From Oscillospiraceae bacterium (GTDB taxonomy: Bacteria > Bacillota > Clostridia > Oscillospirales > Ruminococcaceae), in contig WRKZ01000009.1 in assembly GCA_009777835.1 (NCBI GenBank), positions 1-40,712 on the forward strand: a stretch of 40,712 nt of DNA, written 5' to 3'. Below the pieces are notes generated by a model that worked only from the letters and a program-made list of their open reading frames with translations, did no database searches and was not told the origin of the DNA. The translations under genes and the position numbers were made by a program. Shown here piece after piece: positions 33,927 to 40,567 of this stretch (the first letter of the stretch is position 1; every line of letters begins with the position of its first letter).

Positions 33927-33955
33927 ATCTTACCATATTTTCTCGACGTTGTCAA
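33927..33955 (-). promoter_or_regulatory. Sigma-A promoter, leftward, without an obvious gene
   Basis: Minus strand TTGACA (33955-33950), 17 bases, TAAGAT (33932-33927). It drives the non-coding-looking stretch toward 33285. Confidence 0.75.
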
Positions 33956-34078
33956 GGGTTTTTTCAAAACTTTTTCCCGAAATATTGCACAAAAATAAGC
34001 GGCTGTTTTTGTGCAATATGCCCAAAAAATCAACATATTGAGAAAATCAGGGAAAAATAACTATTTATAATTTCCGTA

Positions 34079-34107
34079 TTGACTTTTTGCCGATTATCGT
34101 TTATACT
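34079..34107 (+). promoter_or_regulatory. Sigma-A promoter of the DUF1292 gene
   Basis: TTGACT (34079-34084), 17 bases, TATACT (34102-34107). The predicted start is near 34114, about 40 bases before the ATG. Confidence 0.8.
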
Positions 34108-34154
34108 GTACTTATTATGTTCAAACTAAAAAATAAGGAAAGTGAATTACAAGC

Positions 34155-34466
34155 ATGAACAACAACGAAAAAGCCGCATTAAATACCGATGAGGAAGCCG
34201 TGGAAATCGTAGACCTGGACGGAGAGCCGTTCGTAATCATAGGAGAATTAGAGCATGAGGGGGAAGTCTACCTCGCGTTAATCTCGCATGAAGATTACGA
34301 AAAAGAAGACGAGAACGAAGAAGATGACATTGAGTTCGTTATATTGAAGGAAGTCGAGGAAGAAGATGGTGAGTTAGCACTGGAAACCGTTGACGATGAT
34401 GAACTGTACGAAGAGCTCGGCAACGGATTCCTGGAATTGTTCGCAGGTTCACCGGAAGACGAATAG
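34155..34466 (+). CDS. DUF1292 family acidic protein (YrzB-like)
   Basis: 103 residues, extremely acidic. Core EIVDLDGEPFVIIGELEHEGEVYLALI...DIEFVILKEVEEEDGELALETVDDDELYEEL matches DUF1292, which is widespread in Firmicutes next to yrzL/ruvX-type genes. Function unknown. Here it is isolated from those partners. The Shine-Dalgarno AAGGAAA is rather far (about 14 bases) from the ATG. The stop is 14 bases before the closing stem of the ncRNA, so both may come from the promoter at 34079. Confidence 0.82.
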   Translation: MNNNEKAALNTDEEAVEIVDLDGEPFVIIGELEHEGEVYLALISHEDYEKEDENEEDDIEFVILKEVEEEDGELALETVDDDELYEELGNGFLELFAGSPEDE

Positions 34467-34479
34467 ATTTCAATAAACA

Positions 34480-34670
34480 GACTGCTTCGCGCGTTTAAGT
34501 ATGGTTCAATATATCCAACACATTGAACTTGGGATTTCTACTCTGTCGGCGGATTGCAGACCTCCCGCGTTGTCTTAAGGCAACGTGGAAGAAGGGAGCG
34601 CGAAACCGCAGGTGATTTTACCCACCCTGCCAAAGTGCGGGTTTATATGGCATACCCCGTCGAAGCGGTT
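34480..34670 (+). ncRNA. Structured non-coding RNA, about 191 nt (6S- or raiA-type candidate)
   Basis: A closing stem of 10 bp (GACTGCTTCG at 34480-34489 with CGAAGCGGTT at 34661-34670, two wobble pairs) encloses several hairpins: TTCAAT/ATTGAA near 34509-34534; CCTCCC-GCGTTG with CAACGT...GGGAG around TCTTAAGG; GCAGGTG/CACCCTGC; CGGGT/ACCCCG. It contains no useful ORF and is followed at once by a strong terminator. Length and isolation fit a trans-acting RNA such as 6S; the branched folding fits the raiA motif better. I cannot assign the family by sequence alone. Confidence 0.65.
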
Positions 34671-34673
34671 ATC

Positions 34674-34709
34674 AAACAAGAGCGGATTTTCATCCGCTCT
34701 TGTTTATGT
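34674..34709 (+). terminator. Rho-independent terminator of the 191-nt RNA
   Basis: AAACAAGAGCGGAT (34674-34687), TTTC loop, ATCCGCTCTTGTTT (34692-34705): a perfect 14-bp stem that includes its T tract. Confidence 0.92.
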
Positions 34710-34742
34710 GACTTTTCTGGATAAAAATTTTTTAGAAAACAA

Positions 34743-34771
34743 TTGACAAAAAATATTAAACATGGTATAAT
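34743..34771 (+). promoter_or_regulatory. Perfect consensus sigma-A promoter of a small RNA
   Basis: TTGACA (34743-34748), 17 bases, TATAAT (34766-34771). The predicted start is near 34778, within TTATCAG. Confidence 0.9.
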
Positions 34772-34777
34772 CATTAT

Positions 34778-34860
34778 CAGCCAAATCAATAATACGGTGA
34801 TGTGCGTGGCTTCACGCAAGCGAAACCGCCGAGAGGTGCTTCTCTCGGCGGTTTCTTTTC
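34778..34860 (+). ncRNA. Small RNA, about 83 nt, between its own promoter and terminator
   Basis: From the start near 34778 the transcript has an unpaired 25-base A/T-rich lead, a TGCGTG-GCTT-CACGCA hairpin (34803-34818), then a perfect 14-bp terminator (GAAACCGCCGAGAG, GTGCTT, CTCTCGGCGGTTTC; 34822-34855) and TTTTC. No ORF with a ribosome site fits. The terminator also faces the convergent gene at 34887. It could be a regulatory sRNA or a decoy; its target is unknown. Confidence 0.65.
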
Positions 34861-34886
34861 GGGCTAATCGTCGCGCTTATCTCTGC

Positions 34887-35261
34887 CTAGCCGCTTACCT
34901 TTTTCTTATGAAACAACTCCCTCATACCGACAAGAACCAGCAACCCCGCGAACAGCTTACGGAGCAGGTCTTCATCGAGTGATTTCATCAGAAACACACC
35001 GACCGCCGCCCCGCCGATTCCCGCAATGCAAATCACCGGAATAATCGACTTTTCAATCAGCCCGTTCTTCAAGTGAATAAACGATGAAAGCAAAGCAATC
35101 GGCAGGAAAAACAGCAGATTGATTCCCCCTGCCGCCGATTGTTCGATTCCCTTAAAAAAACTCAAATATATTATGAGGATGAATCCGCCGCCCAACCCCA
35201 TAGAAGCGGTTAATCCCGCCAGAAACCCCGCAATATGACTCACAAACTCCACCCCCGTCAA
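34887..35261 (-). CDS. TauE/SafE-type permease, second half-length subunit
   Basis: Up to 124 residues with four membrane helices. HIAGFLAGLTASMGLGGGFILI is the Gly-rich repeat of the sulfite exporter TauE/SafE (DUF81) family; GGINLLFFLPIALLSSFIHLKNG follows. Full proteins are about 250 residues with two such halves, so this is one half. The start is uncertain: a TTG at 35261 lies 4 bases after the partner's stop, and a GTG near 35243 is preceded by GGGGTGGAG. With the gene upstream it probably forms a heterodimeric exporter of sulfur anions or organic acids. Confidence 0.8.
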   Translation of the reverse strand: MTGVEFVSHIAGFLAGLTASMGLGGGFILIIYLSFFKGIEQSAAGGINLLFFLPIALLSSFIHLKNGLIEKSIIPVICIAGIGGAAVGVFLMKSLDEDLLRKLFAGLLVLVGMRELFHKKKVSG

Positions 35262-35265
35262 TTTT

Positions 35266-35628
35266 TTACGACATAAACATTTTTGCGGCTGAAATCAGTA
35301 TAATTATCCCAAAAATCCGTCGTAAGAGCGTGTTGTTGATTTTCTTCAGAATAAGCGAACCGAGAACCGCACCCGCCAATCCTGCCGGAATGAACCCCAA
35401 CGCAGTCGAAACCTGCAATTTCCCGCTGAGTGCGTACATCACGGTCGAGACCAGGGACAGAAAAAAAATCAACACCACCGACGTTGCGTGACACCGCTTC
35501 TGTTCCAACCCACAGCGTTCAAGCAACGGAACGGCAACAACGCCCCCTCCCGAACCGAAAAGTCCGTTAAGAAGCCCTGCTGTTATTCCTGTTAAAAGTT
35601 TGAATTTCGTACTTATTTTAGCCTTCAT
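35266..35628 (-). CDS. TauE/SafE-type permease, first half-length subunit
   Basis: 120 residues from the ATG at 35628 (MKAKISTKFKLLTG); further upstream codons overlap the antiporter gene. ITAGLLNGLFGSGGGVVAVPLL is the N-terminal family signature, and RCHATSVVLIFFLSLVSTVMY follows. About four membrane helices. It shares the inverted-repeat architecture with the next gene, so the pair equals one full transporter split in two. The TAA and the partner's start are a few bases apart. Such split pairs recur in Clostridia and are not a recent frameshift, because both halves keep intact ends. Confidence 0.85.
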   Translation of the reverse strand: MKAKISTKFKLLTGITAGLLNGLFGSGGGVVAVPLLERCGLEQKRCHATSVVLIFFLSLVSTVMYALSGKLQVSTALGFIPAGLAGAVLGSLILKKINNTLLRRIFGIIILISAAKMFMS

Positions 35629-35656
35629 ACGGCTAGTATTAGCTGAAACGTTGAAT

Positions 35657-36853
35657 TTAATTCTCTTCTTGAGAAATGCCTTCTTGAGGAGAACCCCGGC
35701 TAAACACCAGTTTGAGCAAAATCGGTGTGACAAGCGTTGTGGTTATCACCACAAGAATCACGCTCGAGAACAACTCACTATCCATCAATCCCACCGCGAC
35801 CCCTTTAGCCGCGACTATTATAGCGACTTCCCCGCGTGAAACCATGCCCACCCCTATCTGAAAAGACTCCCTCTTCGGGATTTTGCACAATAGCGCACCT
35901 ACTCCGCACCCGACCAACTTGGTTATAATCGCCACAGCGAGCAACAGTACCGCAAACAGAATCACGCTCGAATCCAACCCGTCGAAGGTTGTCATAAGCC
36001 CGATACTCACAAAGAAAATCGGCGAAAAGAACATATACGAAAGCACCGAATTCTGCTCCTCAATATACTTTTCGGCATCGTTGTTACATAACGCCAACCC
36101 CGCAAAGAACGCACCTATAATCTCGGCGACCCCGAAACGTTCGGCAACATATGAGAGGAAAAAGCAAAACGCCAATGCCAAAACGGGAATTCTATGTTTA
36201 GTTCCGAATTTAGCATTCAAAAATTTGATGAGTGCGTTCATACCGATTCCGCACAGGAGAGAAAACACGAAAAAGCCAAATATCTTCAGCAAAGTCACAC
36301 CGATTAAAGCCGCTTGGGTTGACCCGCCTTCCGCACCCGAACCGCCGAGTCCCATTATCGATGAGAGAATCACCAGTCCCAGAATATCGTCTATGACCGC
36401 CGCCCCCATGATTGTCGAACCGACCCTTGTGTTCAGTTTCCCCATCTCGCGGAGGGTTTCGACGGTGATACTCACCGAAGTCGCGGTTAAAATCACACCC
36501 ATAAAAATGCTTTTCATGGTATCCTGACCGAAACAGCTCGCCAGCACATATCCGCCGCCAAGCGGAACCAGAACGCCTATAACCGCAACTATGAGCGAGG
36601 GTTTCAGTGCTTTGCGGATTCGGCTCAAGTCGGTTTCCAGTCCGGCGGTGAACATAAGAAGCACAACCCCAACCTGTGCAAGTGTTTCAATCACTTCATA
36701 CGGTTGGATTATATCCAACACGGCAGGGCCTAACAGAATCCCGGCAAGCAACATCCCCACCACCTGCGGAAGGTGAATCCGCCTGGTGAACAAGCCGAGA
36801 ATCTTTGTTATGGTCAAGATTAATGCGAAATCTAATAAAAAATCATAGTTCAT
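35657..36853 (-). CDS. Cation:proton antiporter, CPA2 family (KefB/NapA-like)
   Basis: 398 residues with about 12 membrane helices. LPQVVGMLLAGILLGPAVL and TAGLETDLSRIRKALKPS are typical of the Na+/H+ exchanger domain, and the ion-binding segment AAVIDDILGLVILSS carries the paired Asp of electrogenic CPA2 members. No RCK/TrkA domain is attached. It exchanges Na+ or K+ for protons across the membrane. It lies upstream of the split TauE pair, 28 bases apart, but no functional link is evident. The Shine-Dalgarno is weak. Confidence 0.88.
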   Translation of the reverse strand: MNYDFLLDFALILTITKILGLFTRRIHLPQVVGMLLAGILLGPAVLDIIQPYEVIETLAQVGVVLLMFTAGLETDLSRIRKALKPSLIVAVIGVLVPLGGGYVLASCFGQDTMKSIFMGVILTATSVSITVETLREMGKLNTRVGSTIMGAAVIDDILGLVILSSIMGLGGSGAEGGSTQAALIGVTLLKIFGFFVFSLLCGIGMNALIKFLNAKFGTKHRIPVLALAFCFFLSYVAERFGVAEIIGAFFAGLALCNNDAEKYIEEQNSVLSYMFFSPIFFVSIGLMTTFDGLDSSVILFAVLLLAVAIITKLVGCGVGALLCKIPKRESFQIGVGMVSRGEVAIIVAAKGVAVGLMDSELFSSVILVVITTTLVTPILLKLVFSRGSPQEGISQEEN

Positions 36854-36882
36854 GTTAAATGAGAAACCTTATATAGTTTGGA

Positions 36883-37461
36883 TTAATCTGAATTTTCAAG
36901 AGCCGGAAGAGCTGACTTTTCCAAAAAATAAAAAACCATAGACAAATTATCTCCGGTAGTCTGCCTATACTTCAAATTATAAACGAATGTTTTTGTAAAA
37001 TCCTCGTCAACATATATGGGTGCATGAAAATTATTCATTTCAAGGTTGCTTGATATTCTCCCCAACGAAACAACAAGTGCGAAAAGCTCATTTATGTTTT
37101 TGGAAAATTCCGGCTTATTAAGATACTTCTCATCTCTAACCTTTATAGGACGTAATTTAGCAAACCAATAACAAAGATACCCGCCGATTTTATGACAATC
37201 AATGCGCTGTATATCCTGGAAAGCATGAATCCGCCTCACATCACGAAAATATCGCCCAACAACATCTCGCAGTGTATAAACATCCATTGTATAATCATTT
37301 TTAATATCAATTTCGAAAATATCAGCGAATTTCTTGTATTCTTCAAGAAGGAGTTTCAAAGTTGACCACAGCTTTCTTTTGGAAGCTGCATTTTCTTTGG
37401 CTAACCCCCCGACAGCAATATCACCCAATTCATCGGTGTTAAGTTCAAAAACTTTTTCCAT
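36883..37461 (-). CDS. Hypothetical protein, possible effector of a two-gene module
   Basis: 192 residues, mostly helical, no membrane segment. Features include RYFRDVRRIHAFQDI with an R-x5-H spacing (Arg73, His79) and RIDCHKIGGYLCYWFAKLRPI. R-x4-6-H with a polar residue after Arg is the HEPN ribonuclease motif, but the context is too weak to claim the fold. The ATG overlaps the stop of the small upstream gene (TAATG), showing translational coupling. Local base composition is more A/T-rich than neighbouring housekeeping genes, consistent with acquisition. Toxin-antitoxin or defence is an inference. Confidence 0.7.
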   Translation of the reverse strand: MEKVFELNTDELGDIAVGGLAKENAASKRKLWSTLKLLLEEYKKFADIFEIDIKNDYTMDVYTLRDVVGRYFRDVRRIHAFQDIQRIDCHKIGGYLCYWFAKLRPIKVRDEKYLNKPEFSKNINELFALVVSLGRISSNLEMNNFHAPIYVDEDFTKTFVYNLKYRQTTGDNLSMVFYFLEKSALPALENSD

Positions 37462-37664
37462 TACCTGTAAAAACTCCTTAACACGTCTGCGTTATCATTC
37501 ATAACCTTTGCAATTCCGCGACTCCAACTTTCATAGTCGGTTTCGAGACTTTGGTTATGAAGGGTTTCATTCAAACTCTCTCTAACTTTAGGATTGTTTT
37601 CCAATTCTTCTGAAAACGCAAGCATCTCTTCAAGTGCTAATCTGTTTCTTTCTTTAACATCCAT
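37461..37664 (-). CDS. Small helical protein, possible antitoxin partner
   Basis: 67 residues from the ATG at 37664 (MDVKERNRLALEEM), chosen because AAAGGGCG lies upstream and a promoter sits at 37703-37731; earlier codons would lie before the transcription start. The protein is acidic and helical (LALEEMLAFSEELENNPKVRESL), with no known DNA-binding motif. It stops across the start of the 192-residue gene. Small acidic first gene plus coupled larger second gene is the usual toxin-antitoxin order. Function not known. Confidence 0.68.
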   Translation of the reverse strand: MDVKERNRLALEEMLAFSEELENNPKVRESLNETLHNQSLETDYESWSRGIAKVMNDNADVLRSFYR

Positions 37665-37702
37665 ATCTGAACGCCCTTTCTGTATAGTGCAATGATTCCT
37701 GT

Positions 37703-37731
37703 AGTATATCATACTTTAAATTAAATTACAA
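37703..37731 (-). promoter_or_regulatory. Sigma-A promoter of the two-gene module
   Basis: Minus strand TTGTAA (37731-37726), 17 bases, TATACT (37708-37703). The start would be near 37696, about 32 bases before the first ATG. The surrounding DNA is very A/T-rich. Confidence 0.7.
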
Positions 37732-37788
37732 GCATTTTTTAATTTTTTAAAAAGTTTATTAAAATCTGTGATTTTTGAAAAAACTCCC

Positions 37789-39051
37789 TCACTTCAACAC
37801 CTCAAATCGAAGCCGACCGATTCGCCGACCCTCCATACTCATCACCGTAACGCGAAACGTCTCATTTTCGACGGTTTCGCCTTCTTCCGGGATTTTCCCG
37901 AACAACTCGAACGCCCACCCGGCAACGGTATTACTGTCGGAATCAATCTCGATACTCTCCACATCGGAATAAACCTGGAACGCTCGGTTAAAATCAGTTA
38001 TGGTGAGTTCGCCCGCAACCTCAAAGGTAGTCTCCCCCGTGAATTTGACCGGCTGGGTCTCTTCGTCGCTTTCGTCCCAGATTTCGCCTACTAATTCCTC
38101 CAGAATATCCTCCAATGTAACGATTCCCTCGGTACCGCCATGCTGGTCGAGTACCACGGCAAGGTGCGACTTACGACTCTGGAGCAGTTTTAACGCCTGC
38201 GGAAGTTTAGTCAAAGCCGAAATTTTCGGCAAAGTACACATAATGTCACTGATTTGCAAATCCGCACCGCTAATCAGCGAACGCATGAAGTCCTTGTGAG
38301 AAATCACCCCGCATATTTTATCGGGGGTTTTATCGTAAACCGGAAGTCGCGAATACCCCGACTCTAAAAAAACGTCCCGCACTTTCTCGATTGTATCGCT
38401 CAAAGCGACCGCTGTCAGAGACACCCGCGGCGTAAGGATTTTCTCCACCGCAGTCTCGTCGAATTCCAACGCCGAACGCACCAACGAACTCTCGTGCTCT
38501 TCAAGGACTCCCTCGTCCTCGATTTCATCGATAATCTGCATGAGCTCTTCCTCGGTAACACTGAACTCCTTGTTCTTATTGCAAAAGAGTTTCACCGTTG
38601 CCCGCTGAAGCAACAACAACACCGCCGAAATCGGCAGCATGAAGACCATCAACACGTTCAAAACCCCCGCAACACCGAGGATAAACGTTTCGGAGTGTTC
38701 ACGCGCCAACGACTTGGGCAAAATCTCCCCGAAAATCAGCACAACCAATGTAAGCGAAACCGTGGAAATCGCCATGGCATAGCCACTCAAACTCTCCGGC
38801 AGGGAAGTAATCGCCAACACCGTCGCAATCGAAGCCGCGGCAAGATTTACGATATTATTCCCGATTAGCAGGGTTGTCAAGGCACGGTCATACTTCAAGA
38901 GAAGTTTCAAAGCCTTTTTCGCAGAAGAAGAACCGTTTTCCGCACGGTGCTTCAACCGAATACGATTCGCCCCCGTCAACGCAGTCTCACTAGCCGAGAA
39001 AAAAGCCGACAGGGTAATCAAGATTATTATGAGCATTATTCGAGTAATCAA
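37789..39051 (-). CDS. CNNM/CorC-family transporter with CBS domains
   Basis: 420 residues. The DUF21 membrane domain (about 1-185) begins LSAFFSASETALTGANRIRL and has three to four helices. Then a CBS pair (about 200-325; VEKILTPRVSLTAVAL, DKICGVISHKDFM, DQHGGTEGIVTLEDILEELVGEIWDE) and a C-terminal CorC/HlyC domain (about 340-415). These proteins are linked to Mg2+/Co2+ export or resistance; the old label is hemolysin. The start appears to be a TTG at 39051 with AAGGAG 5 bases upstream, overlapping the udp stop (TTGA); an ATG at 39036 has no ribosome site. Confidence 0.92.
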   Translation of the reverse strand: MITRIMLIIILITLSAFFSASETALTGANRIRLKHRAENGSSSAKKALKLLLKYDRALTTLLIGNNIVNLAAASIATVLAITSLPESLSGYAMAISTVSLTLVVLIFGEILPKSLAREHSETFILGVAGVLNVLMVFMLPISAVLLLLQRATVKLFCNKNKEFSVTEEELMQIIDEIEDEGVLEEHESSLVRSALEFDETAVEKILTPRVSLTAVALSDTIEKVRDVFLESGYSRLPVYDKTPDKICGVISHKDFMRSLISGADLQISDIMCTLPKISALTKLPQALKLLQSRKSHLAVVLDQHGGTEGIVTLEDILEELVGEIWDESDEETQPVKFTGETTFEVAGELTITDFNRAFQVYSDVESIEIDSDSNTVAGWAFELFGKIPEEGETVENETFRVTVMSMEGRRIGRLRFEVLK

Positions 39052-39833
39052 GCGTTCTCCTTCTTAATCAACAACTTAATCGCTTCAATCGCGCATTTGA
39101 TTGCCCTCTCGGAACTCTTGCAGACTTTATCCGACATTCCCGCTTTTGAACGTTCTACATTCCATAAAGCAGTCAAAACCGCCCCCGCCCGAACGTTCCG
39201 CACCAACGAAACAGCGAACAGCGTCGCCGCTTCCATTTCGGAAGCGAGACAGCCGGACTTCACATAGGCATCCCACCGATTGGTCAAATATGGGGCAACC
39301 GGCATACTTTCGGGGGCGATTTCACCGTAGAATGAATCCTTACTCTGAGCCACCCCTACATGAAAACGGTTGCCGTCTTCATCGGTAGAAAGTATTTTCG
39401 CCGCCTCTGCAATCGCAGAAGTGACTTCAAAATCCGCAACCGCAGGATAATCGGGGGTGAGGTATTCGCCGCTCGTCCCGTCTCCGCGGATTGCCGCCGA
39501 AACCACCACCAAATCCCCGCCCGTTACCTTAAGGTTCATGCCGCCGGAAGTCCCCACCCGAATAAAGGTGTGACAACCGCACTTGATTAACTCTTCAACG
39601 GCGATTGCCGCCGACGGGCCGCCGATTCCCGTGGAGGTCACGCTCACGGGGACACCGTCCAGACTCCCGGTGTAAGTAACGTACTCGCGATTGGTCGCGA
39701 TATGCCGCGGCTCGTCCAAAAGTGCCGCGATTTTGCTGACTCTGCCCGGGTCTCCGGGGAGAATCACGTACTTGCCGAGCTGTTCGGCGGTAGTATGAAG
39801 ATGGTACTGAAAGTTCGGGTCGAGTAAAGCCAT
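39048..39833 (-). CDS. udp: Uridine phosphorylase
   Basis: 261 residues. Nucleoside phosphorylase family 1: YVILPGDPGRVSKIA (phosphate-binding GDPxR), TSTGIGGPSAAIAVEEL, FIRVGTSGGM, SEMEAATLFAVS near the ribose site, and DGTSGEYLTPDYPAVADFEV. It cleaves uridine to uracil and ribose 1-phosphate for salvage. The motif set and length fit Udp better than purine nucleoside phosphorylase. AGAGG precedes the ATG. It overlaps the CorC-type gene by 4 bases and follows a membrane protein gene by 6 bases, forming a three-gene operon. Confidence 0.9.
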   Translation of the reverse strand: MALLDPNFQYHLHTTAEQLGKYVILPGDPGRVSKIAALLDEPRHIATNREYVTYTGSLDGVPVSVTSTGIGGPSAAIAVEELIKCGCHTFIRVGTSGGMNLKVTGGDLVVVSAAIRGDGTSGEYLTPDYPAVADFEVTSAIAEAAKILSTDEDGNRFHVGVAQSKDSFYGEIAPESMPVAPYLTNRWDAYVKSGCLASEMEAATLFAVSLVRNVRAGAVLTALWNVERSKAGMSDKVCKSSERAIKCAIEAIKLLIKKENA

Positions 39834-39839
39834 GTATTC

Positions 39840-40391
39840 TTACCTCTTTTTATTAGATTTTTTGGATTTTTTTGGCGAATTATTTTTAGTCTTCGCTTTA
39901 GATTTTTCTTTCGGGTTATTAGCTTTGCCGGTTTTGCCGTAATACGTCCCGCCTAAAATCGAAGGGGCGGGGGCTTCTTTTGACTTCTTCTTTTCAAAAC
40001 GCTTTATACGGATTTCGCTCATGTTCGCAAAAACAGCGATTAGCACCACCGTCACGGTTTGCAACAGCAACGGAAGATACAGCCAAGCTATGTCGTTGAC
40101 TGCGTAATCGATAAGCGAAAAGTGCATGACCAGCAAGGCGACGAATCCCGCCCCCCCCAGTCCTGCGGCTACCTTATGGATTTTCAGCATCACAAGGAAG
40201 CATGGGGCTATGAATCCCGCAACCGAAGTCACCAGCCACATCACCGGGATATAGACCGGTACCCCTAACTCGGCAAAGTCACCGAAGGGGTCGGAAAGTA
40301 TCGTCAACGGGGTGAAAATCCCCGACAACAAGCCCCAAATCGCTGTTATGAACAGCATCGCAATCTTAAGAATTAAAATAGTTTTCTTCAT
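39840..40391 (-). CDS. Small membrane protein with basic tail
   Basis: 183 residues. Four membrane helices (about 7-27, 45-68, 77-97, 101-122) are followed by a 60-residue cytoplasmic tail very rich in Lys, Asn and Ser (KSKAKTKNNSPKKSKKSNKKR), suggesting contact with nucleic acid or membrane phosphates. Family not recognised. The ATG at 40391 lies only 9 bases after a perfect -10 box and has no Shine-Dalgarno, so translation may be leaderless. First gene of the operon with udp and the CorC-type gene. Confidence 0.75.
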   Translation of the reverse strand: MKKTILILKIAMLFITAIWGLLSGIFTPLTILSDPFGDFAELGVPVYIPVMWLVTSVAGFIAPCFLVMLKIHKVAAGLGGAGFVALLVMHFSLIDYAVNDIAWLYLPLLLQTVTVVLIAVFANMSEIRIKRFEKKKSKEAPAPSILGGTYYGKTGKANNPKEKSKAKTKNNSPKKSKKSNKKR

Positions 40392-40400
40392 TATGCGTAG

Positions 40401-40429
40401 ATTATATCATAGTTTTTACAAAAATGCAA
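40401..40429 (-). promoter_or_regulatory. Sigma-A promoter of the membrane protein-udp-CorC operon
   Basis: Minus strand TTGCAT (40429-40424), 17 bases, TATAAT (40406-40401). The start would be around 40394, 2-4 bases before the ATG. Confidence 0.75.
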
Positions 40430-40538
40430 TGCTTTGCCCGAAATGTAACGGATTTATTTCAACCGAAAGCCAAATCAAGCGATTCAAAACAAAATATTAC
40501 AAAGTGTTTACAATTTAATTACAATGTCTTTATACCTG

Positions 40539-40567
40539 TTGACACGACAAAAAAACTGTGGTATCAT
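40539..40567 (+). promoter_or_regulatory. Rightward sigma-A promoter at the window edge
   Basis: TTGACA (40539-40544), 17 bases, TATCAT (40562-40567), then TTATCAG at the expected start. Its transcript leaves the window; GGCGGG (near 40580) and CCCGCC (near 40629) could pair in the leader. The rest of 40430-40712 has no gene; three TTACAA motifs lie at about 40497-40533, ahead of the -35 box. Confidence 0.7.
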
